The translations under genes were made by a program, and so were the position numbers. From assembly GCF_013359735.1 (NCBI RefSeq), contig NZ_JABFMX010000012.1:1-64000 (forward strand): DNA of 64,000 nt, given 5' to 3'. Each line of letters starts with the position of its first letter. The stretch's first letter is position 1. Source of the DNA: Arthrobacter sp. C9C5 (lineage in GTDB: Bacteria > Actinomycetota > Actinomycetes > Actinomycetales > Micrococcaceae). Below the pieces are notes generated by a model. That model worked only from the letters and a program-made list of their open reading frames with translations, had not been told where the DNA came from and did no database searches. Shown here one piece after another: positions 51,762 to 60,087 of the stretch.

Positions 51762-53314
51762 GGCTCAAGCTCACCCTGCTGCGCAACAGCCTCCGGCGCA
51801 GCCCCTGGCAGTTGGTGGGCCTCGGCATCGGGGCGCTGTACGCCCTGGGGATTGTGGGGCTCGGTGTCGCCGGGCTGCTGCTCCTGCGCCAGGCCGACGT
51901 CGCGACGGCCCAGACGGTGGTGGTGCTGGGCGGCGCGGCCGCGGTCCTGGGCTGGGCGGTCATCCCGATTGTGGCGTCGGCGGCGGACATGACGCTGGAC
52001 CCGGCCCGGTTCACGACCTTTGCGGTGCCGATGCCGCAACTGCTGGCAGGCCTCGCGCTGGCCGGGCTGATCGGCATTCCGGGGGCGGCGACGACGCTCG
52101 TTGCGCTGGCCACCGTGGGCACCTGGTCCCGTGGCTTCCTTGCCGCGGCCGGTGCCCTGGCCGGCGCGGTCCTCGGCGTGCTCACCTGCGTCGTGCTCTC
52201 CAGGGTGGTCACGGCCGGCACGGTGAGCCTGGCCAGCTCCCGGCGCTTCAAGGACGTCAGCGCGGTGGCGTTCCTGATCCCGCTGGTGTTGATGGGGCCA
52301 ATTGTTGCCGGCGTCGCCCGCGGGATCGCCGGCAACGCCGGGTTCGTGGCTGAGCTTGCGCGGTTCCTCGAATGGACGCCCGCCGGGGCCGCGTGGGCCC
52401 TCGGCGGAGAGCTTGCCGCCGGCCACTATGGGCCGGCCGCGCTCAAGCTGCTCATCGCCGCCGCCACCCTGGCGGCCCTTGCCCTGTGCTGGAAGCTCCT
52501 GCTGCAGCGCGCGCTCGTCACACCGCCCTACGCCGGCACCGCAAAGAAGAAAGCGGCCGGGCTGGGGCTGTTCGCCCTGGTTCCGGCCACCCCCACGGGA
52601 GCGATCGTTGCGCGCTCGCTGAGCTACTGGCTGCGCGATCCACGCTACGCCGGCGCCCTGGTGGTGGTGCCGCTGCTGCCGGTGCTGCTCTTCTTCCAGG
52701 CCAGCCAGACCGGGTTCTACGGGATCCTGCTGTTCGTCGGTCCGCTGACCGCCTTCCTGCTCGCCTGGTCCATCGCATCGGACGTCTCCTACGACAGCAC
52801 GGCCTTTGCCCTGCACGTCTCCGCCGGCGTGCGCGGCCTGCACGACAGGCTCGGAAGAGCCGTGGCGTGCCTGGTCTTCGCTTTGCCAGTGGTGCTGGTC
52901 TTCAGCGTCCTCCCGATGTTCTTTACCGGCGACTGGACGCTGTTGCCCGGCATCCTCGGCCTGGCCCTGGGCGTGCTGTTCACCGGGCTGGGTCTGTCCT
53001 CCGTGGTCTCGGCGCGCTACACCGTGCCCGTGCCGCTGCCCGGCGACAGCCCGTTCAAGAAGCCGCCGGGCAACGTGGCACAGACCCTGGCCGTGCAGTT
53101 CGGCGGCATGGCGGTCCTGCTGCTGCTGGTGAGCCCGGAGCTGGTGCTGGTGGCGCTGCAGCTCGCGGGCGGCAGCGCGGTGGCGGGTTGGATCTGTCTG
53201 GTCCTCGGGCCGGTGCTGGGCTTGGCCCTGTTCATCGCCGGGGTGCGGCTGGGCGGCAAATGGTTCGATTCGCGCACCCCGGAACTGCTGGCGCAGCTGG
53301 CCGTCAACCGCTGA
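51743..53314 (+). CDS. ABC transporter permease (ABC-2-like, about 12 helices)
   Basis: This 523-residue integral membrane protein begins MVAHLLRLKLTLLRNSLRR and contains many hydrophobic helices over its full length with short charged loops. No ligand-binding domain is present, and the partner is the ATPase directly upstream. The substrate cannot be read; export of a lipid, peptide or drug is equally possible. The start ATG lies inside the ATPase gene in another frame, so translation is coupled. Confidence 0.88.
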   Translation: MVAHLLRLKLTLLRNSLRRSPWQLVGLGIGALYALGIVGLGVAGLLLLRQADVATAQTVVVLGGAAAVLGWAVIPIVASAADMTLDPARFTTFAVPMPQLLAGLALAGLIGIPGAATTLVALATVGTWSRGFLAAAGALAGAVLGVLTCVVLSRVVTAGTVSLASSRRFKDVSAVAFLIPLVLMGPIVAGVARGIAGNAGFVAELARFLEWTPAGAAWALGGELAAGHYGPAALKLLIAAATLAALALCWKLLLQRALVTPPYAGTAKKKAAGLGLFALVPATPTGAIVARSLSYWLRDPRYAGALVVVPLLPVLLFFQASQTGFYGILLFVGPLTAFLLAWSIASDVSYDSTAFALHVSAGVRGLHDRLGRAVACLVFALPVVLVFSVLPMFFTGDWTLLPGILGLALGVLFTGLGLSSVVSARYTVPVPLPGDSPFKKPPGNVAQTLAVQFGGMAVLLLLVSPELVLVALQLAGGSAVAGWICLVLGPVLGLALFIAGVRLGGKWFDSRTPELLAQLAVNR

Positions 53315-53353
53315 CCGGGTCTGACGGCCCGGGCCGTGGGTGCCGGAGTGGGA

Positions 53354-53359
53354 TAGCCT
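53354..53359 (+). promoter_or_regulatory. -10 box of leaderless nagB
   Basis: TAGCCT, six bases (GCCGTC), then the ATG. Confidence 0.5.
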
Positions 53360-53365
53360 GCCGTC

Positions 53366-54148
53366 ATGGAGGTCGTCATTCTTCCCGGCGGCAGGCCGAT
53401 TGCCGCCCTCGCCGCCGACGCGATCGAGACCCTGCTGCGGCGCAAGCCCGATGCCGTCCTGGGCCTGGCCACCGGATCGTCGCCGCTGCCGGTGTACGAG
53501 GAGCTCGCGCAGCGGCATGAGCGCGGCGGCCTCGACTTCGGCCGTGCCCGCGCCTTCATCCTGGACGAATACGTCGGGCTCCCGGCGGGGCACCCCGAGT
53601 CCTACCGCGAAGTCATCCGGCGCGAATTCACCGGCCGCGTGAACATCAGCCCGGACAACGTCCGCGGACCAGAGGGGGAGGCCGACGACATTCCCGCGGC
53701 CTGCCGGGCGTACGAGGACGCGATCCGGGCCGCCGGGGGAGTGGACCTCCAGCTCCTCGGGGTGGGTACGGACGGACACATCGGCTTTAACGAACCGGGG
53801 TCCTCGCTCGCGTCCCGGACCCGGATCAAAACCCTGGTTGAGCAGACGCGGCGGGATAACGCCCGCTTTTTCGGGAGCCTGGCCGAGGTGCCGCACCACG
53901 TCCTCACCCAGGGACTCGGGACCATCCTGGACGCCCGGCACGTGATCCTCCTCGCCACCGGGGCGCAGAAGGCACAGACCGTCCGCGACTTCGCCGAGGG
54001 ACCAGTGGCCGCCATCTGTCCGGCGTCTGTCCTTCAGCTGCATCCCCACGTCACCGTCCTCCTGGACGAGGCGGCGGCCTCCTCGCTCCGACTCGCCGAT
54101 TACTACCGGCACAGCTACGACGGCAAGCCGCGCTGGCAGGGTCTGTAA
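53366..54148 (+). CDS. nagB: Glucosamine-6-phosphate deaminase
   Basis: This 260-residue isomerase/deaminase turns glucosamine-6-P into fructose-6-P and ammonia. Motifs are GLATGSSPLPVY, FILDEYVGLPAGHPESY and GVGTDGHIGFNEPGSS (catalytic Asp/His and phosphate site). It acts after NagA in amino-sugar use. In this genome the two genes lie apart and on opposite strands, so any co-regulation would have to come from a shared regulator. Confidence 0.95.
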   Translation: MEVVILPGGRPIAALAADAIETLLRRKPDAVLGLATGSSPLPVYEELAQRHERGGLDFGRARAFILDEYVGLPAGHPESYREVIRREFTGRVNISPDNVRGPEGEADDIPAACRAYEDAIRAAGGVDLQLLGVGTDGHIGFNEPGSSLASRTRIKTLVEQTRRDNARFFGSLAEVPHHVLTQGLGTILDARHVILLATGAQKAQTVRDFAEGPVAAICPASVLQLHPHVTVLLDEAAASSLRLADYYRHSYDGKPRWQGL

Positions 54149-54261
54149 CAACGGCGACGGCGTGCCCGGAGGGGCGCCGAGCGCCACCGGAGGGCCCCCG
54201 GCGCGCCGGCATTCCGTCCGACGCCGGAAGCCGCCGTCGCGATTCCGTCCGTACCAGCGGC

Positions 54262-54267
54262 TAAGAT
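54262..54267 (+). promoter_or_regulatory. -10 box of leaderless DUF3039 gene
   Basis: TAAGAT, seven bases, then the ATG at 54275. This favours that start over the ATG at 54266 and the one at 54284. Confidence 0.45.
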
Positions 54268-54274
54268 GGATGTC

Positions 54275-54610
54275 ATGACCAGCATGACGGATCCCATGAC
54301 GAGTGCCCTGGAAAACGACCTGGAAAACGACCCGATGCGTGAGCTCTCCGGAGCCGGGACGTCGACGGCTACGATTGAGCGCGAGGAACTGCGCCAGGAA
54401 GTGGAGCCGGGCGACCGGGAGCGCTTCTCGCACTACGTGCGCAAGGAAAAGATCATGGAATCCGCCCTGTCGGGTGAACCCGTCATTGCCCTTTGCGGCA
54501 AGGTGTGGACGCCCGGCCGCGATCCGAAGAAGTTCCCGGTCTGCCCGGAGTGCAAAGAGGTCTATGAGGGCCTCCGCCCGGGCGGCGACGGCGGAGACTC
54601 CGGGAAATAA
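54275..54610 (+). CDS. DUF3039 family protein (zinc-ribbon-like)
   Basis: This is a 111-residue acidic protein. After a variable N-terminus comes the conserved TIEREELRQEVEPGDRERFSHYVRK region, then ALCGKVWTPGRDPKKFPVCPECKEVYE, where three cysteines (LCGK, VCPEC) may bind zinc. The family is small, actinobacterial and of unknown function, and is regularly found beside the superfamily II helicase that follows here. The start is chosen from the promoter spacing. Confidence 0.8.
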   Translation: MTSMTDPMTSALENDLENDPMRELSGAGTSTATIEREELRQEVEPGDRERFSHYVRKEKIMESALSGEPVIALCGKVWTPGRDPKKFPVCPECKEVYEGLRPGGDGGDSGK

Positions 54611-54801
54611 GGCCTTCGACATAGGCCACCCGCAGCGGGCTGGATCCGTTGCGGCTGCCGGCGCCGTGCCGGCACTGCCGCCCCGCGCTGCGGGATCCGC
54701 CGCGCTCCTGCTGTCCGGTTCATCCGAAAAAGATTGGTGTTTTTGTGCTTAATTGGGTTTCTCCGGAACCGGCTGCCGTGCGCGGAGGGGAGGACTCCTA
54801 A

Positions 54802-56601
54802 GTGACAGAGACACTCTTTGGCGGACCCGTGCTGCCCCCCGCATATCCCGAGCGGGCCGCGTGGGGTACCGCCCCGAAGCTGCGTGCCTGGCAGCAGGAA
54901 GCCCTGGACAGCTATTTCAGCAGCCACCCCAAGGACTTCCTGGCGGTCGCCACCCCCGGCGCAGGCAAGACCACCTTCGCGTTGCGCGTGGCCTCGATGC
55001 TGATCGAGGCCGGCGTGGTGAACCGGGTGACCATCGTGGCCCCGACAGACCACCTCAAGCGCCAGTGGGCCGATGCCGCCGCGAAGGTGGGCATCGCGAT
55101 CGACCCGAACTTCAAGAACGCCGACGGCCAGCACGGCCGCGGCTTCATCGGCGTCGCGGTCACCTACGCCCAGGTGGCCAGCAAGCCGATGCTGCACCGG
55201 GCCAAGACCGAGGCGGCGCGCACGCTGGTGATCCTCGACGAAATCCACCACGGCGGCGAAGCGCTGTCCTGGGGCGACGGTCTGCGCGAGGCCTTCGATC
55301 CCGCGGCCCGGCGCCTGTCCCTGACGGGTACTCCGTTCCGTTCGGACACCTCGCCGATCCCGTTCGTCGAGTACGCCGAGGACCGCGACGGCATCCGTCG
55401 CTCCAAGGCCGACTACACCTACGGCTACGGCAAGGCCCTCCGCGACCACGTGGTCCGCCCGGTGATGTTCATGGCCTACTCCGGCCAGATGCGCTGGCGG
55501 ACCAGCGCCGGGGACGAGATGGCGGCCTCCCTCGGCGAAGCCGCGGTCACCAAGGACATCACGTCCCAGGCCTGGCGGACGGCATTGAACCCGGCCGGCG
55601 AGTGGATCCCGGCCGTGCTGGCCGGGGCGGACAAGCGCCTCAGTGAGGTGCGGCGTACCGTGCCCGACGCCGGCGGCCTGGTGATTGCCACCGACCACGA
55701 CGACGCGCGGGCCTACGCCGGCCAGTTGAAGAAGATCACCGGCGAATCACCCACCGTCATCCTCTCCGACGACGCGAAGGCCTCCAGCAAGATCGAGGAG
55801 TTCTCGGCCGGCGACAAGCGCTGGATGGTTGCGGTCCGCATGGTCTCCGAAGGCGTGGACGTCCCGCGGCTTTCGGTCGGCGTCTACGCGACCTCGACGT
55901 CGACCCCGTTGTTCTTCGCCCAGGCCGTGGGCCGCTTCGTTCGTGCCCGCAAGCGCGGCGAGACGGCGTCGGTGTTCCTGCCCTCGGTGCCGCAGCTGAT
56001 GGCGCTGGCTAACTCCATGGAAGCCGAGCGGGACCACGCCCTGGACCGCCCGGAGAAGGAAGACGCCGACGGGCTGTTCAACCCCGAGGATTCGCTGATG
56101 GACGAGGCGAACCGCGAGGAGAAAGCCTCCGACACCCTGATGAAGGGCAAGTTCGAGGCGCTCGACTCGCAGGCCTCCTTCGACCGGGTGCTGTTCGACG
56201 GCGGCGAGTTCGGGACCGGCGGCGAGGTGGGCTCGGAGGATGAGCTGGACTTCCTCGGGATTCCCGGCCTGCTCGACGCCGAACAGGTCGGCACCCTGCT
56301 GCGCCAGCGCCAGCACGAACAGCTCAACCGCAAGAACAAGCGCGCCCCGCAGGGGGACGCTTCGCGGGCCGGAACCGTCGAAGCGGCGCCGGCCGTGCCG
56401 GACCACCGGATGCTGATGGACCTGCGCACGGAGCTGGCCAAGAACGTCGCGGCCTGGTCCGCACGGACCGGGACCCCGCACGGCGTCATCCACACCAAGC
56501 TGCGGACCGTGTGCGGCGGCCCGGCCGTGGCCCAGGCCAACGAAGAGCAGCTGCAAACCCGGCTCCGGAAGCTCCAGGACTGGTTCATCGGCCGGAAATA
56601 G
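54802..56601 (+). CDS. Superfamily II DEAD/DEAH-type helicase (XPB/ResIII-like)
   Basis: This 599-residue helicase has Walker A ATPGAGKTTFALR near 52, VTIVAPTDHLKRQW (motif Ib), DEIHH near 147 as motif II, SLTGTPFRSD as motif III, and C-terminal motor motifs RMVSEGVDVPRLSV and AQAVGRFVRARKRGE. The tail of about 150 residues is charged and has no known motif. Actinobacterial relatives are widespread, and the substrate is unknown. The GTG start follows GGAGGGGAGGA about 9 bases upstream. Confidence 0.9.
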   Translation: MTETLFGGPVLPPAYPERAAWGTAPKLRAWQQEALDSYFSSHPKDFLAVATPGAGKTTFALRVASMLIEAGVVNRVTIVAPTDHLKRQWADAAAKVGIAIDPNFKNADGQHGRGFIGVAVTYAQVASKPMLHRAKTEAARTLVILDEIHHGGEALSWGDGLREAFDPAARRLSLTGTPFRSDTSPIPFVEYAEDRDGIRRSKADYTYGYGKALRDHVVRPVMFMAYSGQMRWRTSAGDEMAASLGEAAVTKDITSQAWRTALNPAGEWIPAVLAGADKRLSEVRRTVPDAGGLVIATDHDDARAYAGQLKKITGESPTVILSDDAKASSKIEEFSAGDKRWMVAVRMVSEGVDVPRLSVGVYATSTSTPLFFAQAVGRFVRARKRGETASVFLPSVPQLMALANSMEAERDHALDRPEKEDADGLFNPEDSLMDEANREEKASDTLMKGKFEALDSQASFDRVLFDGGEFGTGGEVGSEDELDFLGIPGLLDAEQVGTLLRQRQHEQLNRKNKRAPQGDASRAGTVEAAPAVPDHRMLMDLRTELAKNVAAWSARTGTPHGVIHTKLRTVCGGPAVAQANEEQLQTRLRKLQDWFIGRK

Positions 56602-56644
56602 GCGGCTGCCGGCGGCCGCCGCACCGGCCAAGAAGACCGGATGC

Positions 56645-56676
56645 AAAAAGGGACCGGCGTGACCGGTCCCTTTTTT
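56645..56676 (+). terminator. Intrinsic terminator after the helicase gene
   Basis: A 13-bp stem AAAAAGGGACCGG / CCGGTCCCTTTTT with a 5-base loop and a T-tract on the plus strand. The flanking A-tract also serves the convergent lipoprotein gene. Confidence 0.85.
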
Positions 56677-56705
56677 GATGCATTATTGTTGGCGTGCCGC
56701 CGCTG

Positions 56706-57050
56706 CTACCGGGTCCCGCCGCAGGTCTGCGAGAGCTTCTGGCCCGCCGCGGTGTACTGGGCCTTCAGTTCTTCCAGCTTGGCCGTGTCCGGTTCCTTCT
56801 TGGCGGACTCGTCGAGGTAGTCCAGAATCGACTGCAGCGGCGCCTGCAGCTCCTCGGAGGCGGTCGCCTCGATGGGGCGGATCTGGTTGGCCAGACGCGT
56901 CATGCCGAACTTGTCCGAGCTGGAGGTCGGCGAGGAGGTGATCGCCTTAACGCGGGAGCAGGTTTCCTCGCTGGTCATCTTCGGGGCCGAGCAGGCGGCT
57001 GCGCCAAGCAGGGTCCCGGCAGCGATCAGGACGGTCAGGGTCTTCTTCAT
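56706..57050 (-). CDS. Small putative lipoprotein
   Basis: The protein has 114 residues. The signal peptide MKKTLTVLIAAGTLLGAAAC has a lipobox-like AAAC with Cys 20. The mature part is mostly helical and charged (EELQAPLQSILDYLDESAKKEPDTAKLEELKAQY has a heptad-like pattern). Two further Cys (TCSRV, TCGG) could pair. GGAGTACACC precedes the ATG. The family is not recognised and the function is unknown. Confidence 0.7.
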   Translation of the reverse strand: MKKTLTVLIAAGTLLGAAACSAPKMTSEETCSRVKAITSSPTSSSDKFGMTRLANQIRPIEATASEELQAPLQSILDYLDESAKKEPDTAKLEELKAQYTAAGQKLSQTCGGTR

Positions 57051-57130
57051 GGTGTACTCCGGGAATTTGCGGGTCCGACGTTACTGGCAAGGATTCCGAG
57101 TCTACTGTGCGGCTCGAGGCGGCGACGAGC

Positions 57131-57784
57131 TCAGGCGATGTCGACGCCGCCGAACTCCATCTCCGCAAAGGCGTCGTCGAGATCCTCGGCGATCCCCACC
57201 GTGAGCCCGCGCAGCACGGTGACGGAGTAGCCGGCCTGGACGGCGTCCAGGGCGGTGGCCTTCACACAGTGGTCGGTGGCGATGCCCACGACCACCACCT
57301 CCTCGACGTCGTGGCTCTGCAGCCAGTCGTCCAGGCCGATGGCATCCTCGCCAGCGGCGAAATCGCTGCTGGCTGCGGCACCGGCGGCGCCGCCTATCGG
57401 CAGCGAACCGGGCGCACGGTCGCCGGTGGGGACGGCGTCATCCGGGGCCAGCAGCCCCTCGAAGCCGGAGTAGGCCGCGGTGAACTGTCCCTTGCGGAAG
57501 TAGGCCTGGATGTATTCGGTGTCCAGGTCCGGGTGCAGCTCCGCGCCGCGGGTGCCGGCGACACAGTGCGGCGGCCAGCTGTCGACAAAGTCGGGCTGCT
57601 CCGAGAAGTGCGCGCCCGGCTCGATGTGCCAGTCCTGGGTGGCCACGACGTGGTCGAACTGCCCGTGGTGGGCGTCGACATATTCGCTGATCTCGGCCGC
57701 CAAGGCCGCTCCGCCCTCGACCGGGAGCGCCCCGCCCTCGCAGAAATCGTTCTGCACGTCAACGATGATCAAGGCACGTGACAT
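57131..57784 (-). CDS. pncA: Nicotinamidase (pyrazinamidase)
   Basis: This 217-residue hydrolase deamidates nicotinamide to nicotinate in NAD salvage, and would activate pyrazinamide if that drug entered. The catalytic triad is Asp 9, Lys 98 (FRKGQ) and Cys 173 (GIATDHC), and the metal site is Asp 51, His 53 and His 59. An insertion of about 30 residues, Gly/Ala/Asp-rich (near 115-145), separates FEGLLAP from LDDWLQ and is absent from typical PncA. It begins exactly after the pncB stop. Confidence 0.93.
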   Translation of the reverse strand: MSRALIIVDVQNDFCEGGALPVEGGAALAAEISEYVDAHHGQFDHVVATQDWHIEPGAHFSEQPDFVDSWPPHCVAGTRGAELHPDLDTEYIQAYFRKGQFTAAYSGFEGLLAPDDAVPTGDRAPGSLPIGGAAGAAASSDFAAGEDAIGLDDWLQSHDVEEVVVVGIATDHCVKATALDAVQAGYSVTVLRGLTVGIAEDLDDAFAEMEFGGVDIA

Positions 57785-59113
57785 TCAGTCCTCCTCGTAG
57801 ATGGTGGGGATGGCTGCTTCGCCGCGCTGGAGCCGGTTGACCACGGCCGGGAGCTCCTTCATGCTGTCCGCGTGGCGCTGCCGCGCCCGCACGACGCCCT
57901 CGGGCCCGGTCCAGCCGGGCAGCAGCTCGCCGTTCTTGATGAACTGCTGCAACAGCTGCCGGTCGTTGCCGTCGTCGTCCGGGTGGTGCCCGATGCCGAC
58001 GATTTCCTGGCTGGCGGTGCCGCGCTCGTTGAGCCTGCGCAGCGCGTATTTGCGCCCGCCCTTGCTGGTCTTGTTCTTGGCCGCCTTGGCTACCGGAACG
58101 AAGGCGCCGGAGTCGTCGGTGCGGCTGACCAGCTTGTAGACCATGCTCGCCGTCGGCGCGCCGGAGCCGGTCACCAGCGAGGTGCCTACGCCGTAGGAGT
58201 CCACCGGGGCCGACTGCAGTGCCGCAATGGCGAATTCATCGAGGTCCGAGGTGACGATGATCCGGGTGTTCTCGTTGCCCAGCTGGTCGAGCAGCTGCCG
58301 GACCCACTGGGCCTGCGCCACGAGGTCGCCGGAATCCAGCCGGACCGCGCCCAGCTTGTCGCCGGCCAGTTCGACGGCGGTCCGGACGGCCGCTTCGACG
58401 TCGTAGGTGTCCACGAGCAGCGCGGTGCCGGCACCCATCGAGGCGATCTGTGCCTCGAACGCCTCGCGCTCGGTGTCATGCAGCAGGGTGAAGGAGTGGG
58501 CGGCCGTGCCCACCGTCTTGATCCCGTAGCGCCGGCCGGCCTCGAGGTTGGAGGTGCTGTCGAAGCCGGCGATCACGGCGGCGCGTGCGGCCGCGACGGC
58601 GGATTCCTCCTGGGTCCGGCGGGAGCCCATCTCGACGCAGGGCCGGGCGCCAGCGGCCGTGATCATGCGGGAGGCCGCGGAAGCGATGGCGCTGTCGTGG
58701 TTGAGGATCGAGAGGATGTACGTCTCAAGGATGCAGGCTTCGGCGAAAGTGGATTCGACGATCAGGATGGGGGAGTTGGGGAAATATGCCTCGCCCTCGG
58801 CGTAGCCCCAGATGTCGCCCGAGAAGGAGAAATTGGCGAGGTACTCCAAGGTTTCCTCGTTGACCACCTTGGTCCGGCGCAGGAAGTCGATCTCGGCGTC
58901 GCCGAAGCGGAAGTCGGCGATCCCCTCCAGCAGCCGACCGGTGCCCGCCACGATACCGTAGCGCCGGCCGTCCGGCAGCCGCCGCGCGAAGGCTTCGAAC
59001 ACCGACTTGCGGTGGGCGGCACCGGAATGCAGCGCGGCCTGCAGCATGGTCAGCTCGTAGTGGTCGGTGTACAGGGACGTGCGGGGATGGTCCCAGCCAG
59101 CTGAGGTACTCAC
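57785..59113 (-). CDS. pncB: Nicotinate phosphoribosyltransferase
   Basis: This 442-residue enzyme makes nicotinate mononucleotide from nicotinate and PRPP. Recognisable parts are SLYTDHYELTMLQAAL at the start, SVFEAFARRLPDGRRYGIVAGTGRLLEG, GSRRTQEESAVAAARAAVIAGFDSTSN, GTAAHSFTLLH (catalytic His) and VRLDSGDL. Its product and PncA act in sequence, and the two genes abut (TGA then ATG). The start is GTG, directly after a TAGAGT box. Confidence 0.95.
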   Translation of the reverse strand: MSTSAGWDHPRTSLYTDHYELTMLQAALHSGAAHRKSVFEAFARRLPDGRRYGIVAGTGRLLEGIADFRFGDAEIDFLRRTKVVNEETLEYLANFSFSGDIWGYAEGEAYFPNSPILIVESTFAEACILETYILSILNHDSAIASAASRMITAAGARPCVEMGSRRTQEESAVAAARAAVIAGFDSTSNLEAGRRYGIKTVGTAAHSFTLLHDTEREAFEAQIASMGAGTALLVDTYDVEAAVRTAVELAGDKLGAVRLDSGDLVAQAQWVRQLLDQLGNENTRIIVTSDLDEFAIAALQSAPVDSYGVGTSLVTGSGAPTASMVYKLVSRTDDSGAFVPVAKAAKNKTSKGGRKYALRRLNERGTASQEIVGIGHHPDDDGNDRQLLQQFIKNGELLPGWTGPEGVVRARQRHADSMKELPAVVNRLQRGEAAIPTIYEED

Positions 59114-59119
59114 AAATTC

Positions 59120-59125
59120 ACTCTA
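59120..59125 (-). promoter_or_regulatory. -10 box of leaderless pncB
   Basis: TAGAGT on the minus strand, six bases (GAATTT), then the GTG start. Confidence 0.5.
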
Positions 59126-59138
59126 GTGCGCCTCCCCA

Positions 59139-59144
59139 TAGAAT
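59139..59144 (+). promoter_or_regulatory. -10 box of leaderless clpS
   Basis: TAGAAT, six bases (GGACAG), then the ATG of clpS. It lies 13 bases from the divergent pncB box. Confidence 0.55.
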
Positions 59145-59150
59145 GGACAG

Positions 59151-59519
59151 ATGACCCTCAGCGTTGCGCTCGGCCCTGACACCCAGGAGAGCACCCAGAC
59201 CGGAACAGCGTCGTCGACCGACGTCCTGACCGCCCCGGACATCCCTTGGAACCTCGTGATCTGGAATGATCCGGTAAATCTGATGAGCTATGTGAGCTAC
59301 GTGTTCCGCAGCTACTTCGGCTATTCCGAGGCGAAGGCCAACAAACTAATGCTGGAGGTCCATAAGAAGGGCCGCTCCATCGTGGCGCATGGCAGCAAGG
59401 AGCAGGTGGAGCAGCATGCAGTGGCGATGCACGGCTACGGCCTGTGGGCCACCGTGGAGAAGGCCAGCAGCGGCCACGGCGGCAACGGATCAGGCAAGGG
59501 CAAGGGAAAACGTGGCTAA
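59151..59519 (+). CDS. clpS: ClpS adaptor protein
   Basis: This 122-residue adaptor delivers N-degron substrates to ClpC or ClpA. It has the substrate-pocket segment DIPWNLVIWNDPVNLMSYVSYVF and the helix YSEAKANKLMLEVHKKGRS. The N-terminal 30 residues are variable and the C-terminus ends in a Gly/Lys-rich tail. Eight bases overlap the following DUF2017 gene, a pairing usual in actinobacteria. Confidence 0.96.
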   Translation: MTLSVALGPDTQESTQTGTASSTDVLTAPDIPWNLVIWNDPVNLMSYVSYVFRSYFGYSEAKANKLMLEVHKKGRSIVAHGSKEQVEQHAVAMHGYGLWATVEKASSGHGGNGSGKGKGKRG

Positions 59520-60072
59520 GGCTTTCAAATACGGGCTCAAGGGCATCACGGGCTACCTGGAGCCGGCCGAGCGGGATCTGCTGCGCAGTCTTTTCGACGA
59601 CGTCATTTCCATGCTGGAGCCGGAGGAACGGGCCAACCAGGATCCGCTGGCGGCGCTGGTCGGGCTGGACACCGAGGCCCGCGAGCCGTCGGACCGCGCA
59701 CTGCGCCGGCTGCTGCCCAACGTCATGAAGGACGACGACAAGGCCTCCCTGGAGTTCCGCCGGTACACCGAGCGCTCGCTGCGGGAGAGCAAGATCGGCG
59801 CGTTGAAGGCTGCAGCCCTCGGCCTGGACAAGGACGAGCTGGTGTTGACGCCCGCGGACGCCCGGCACTGGTCCACCGCGCTCAACGACGTCCGGCTGGT
59901 GCTCGCCGAGCGGCTCGACATCCGGGACGACGCCGACGCCGAGCACGTCCACCGGATGCAGGACTGGTCGCAGGCCGAGGACGTGGAAAGCTACCTGGCC
60001 CTGGTCTACAACTTCACCACCTGGCTGCAGGAGTCCCTGGTCCAGGCGATGCTGGCCTCGCTTGAGGCCTGA
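59512..60072 (+). CDS. DUF2017 family protein
   Basis: This is a 186-residue, mostly helical protein matching the DUF2017 family in its AKAFKYGLKGITGYL start and the EPAERDLLRSLFDDVISML segment. No catalytic motif is visible. The GTG start overlaps clpS by 8 bases, so the two proteins are probably made in step. The function is unknown; a link to ClpS-dependent proteolysis is suggested only by context. Confidence 0.88.
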   Translation: MAKAFKYGLKGITGYLEPAERDLLRSLFDDVISMLEPEERANQDPLAALVGLDTEAREPSDRALRRLLPNVMKDDDKASLEFRRYTERSLRESKIGALKAAALGLDKDELVLTPADARHWSTALNDVRLVLAERLDIRDDADAEHVHRMQDWSQAEDVESYLALVYNFTTWLQESLVQAMLASLEA

Positions 60073-60087
60073 GGCCGGCCGGCTCCT

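Noticed and set aside
54149..54260. Inverted repeats around the nagB-DUF3039 gap
   Set aside because: Short GC-only matches (up to 9 bp) are expected by chance in this composition.
51545..54622. 1025-codon open frame on the minus strand opposite the ABC transporter genes, nagB and DUF3039
   Set aside because: It runs across several well-supported genes on the other strand and shows only the low-complexity His/Gln/Arg pattern of an antisense frame in high-GC DNA.
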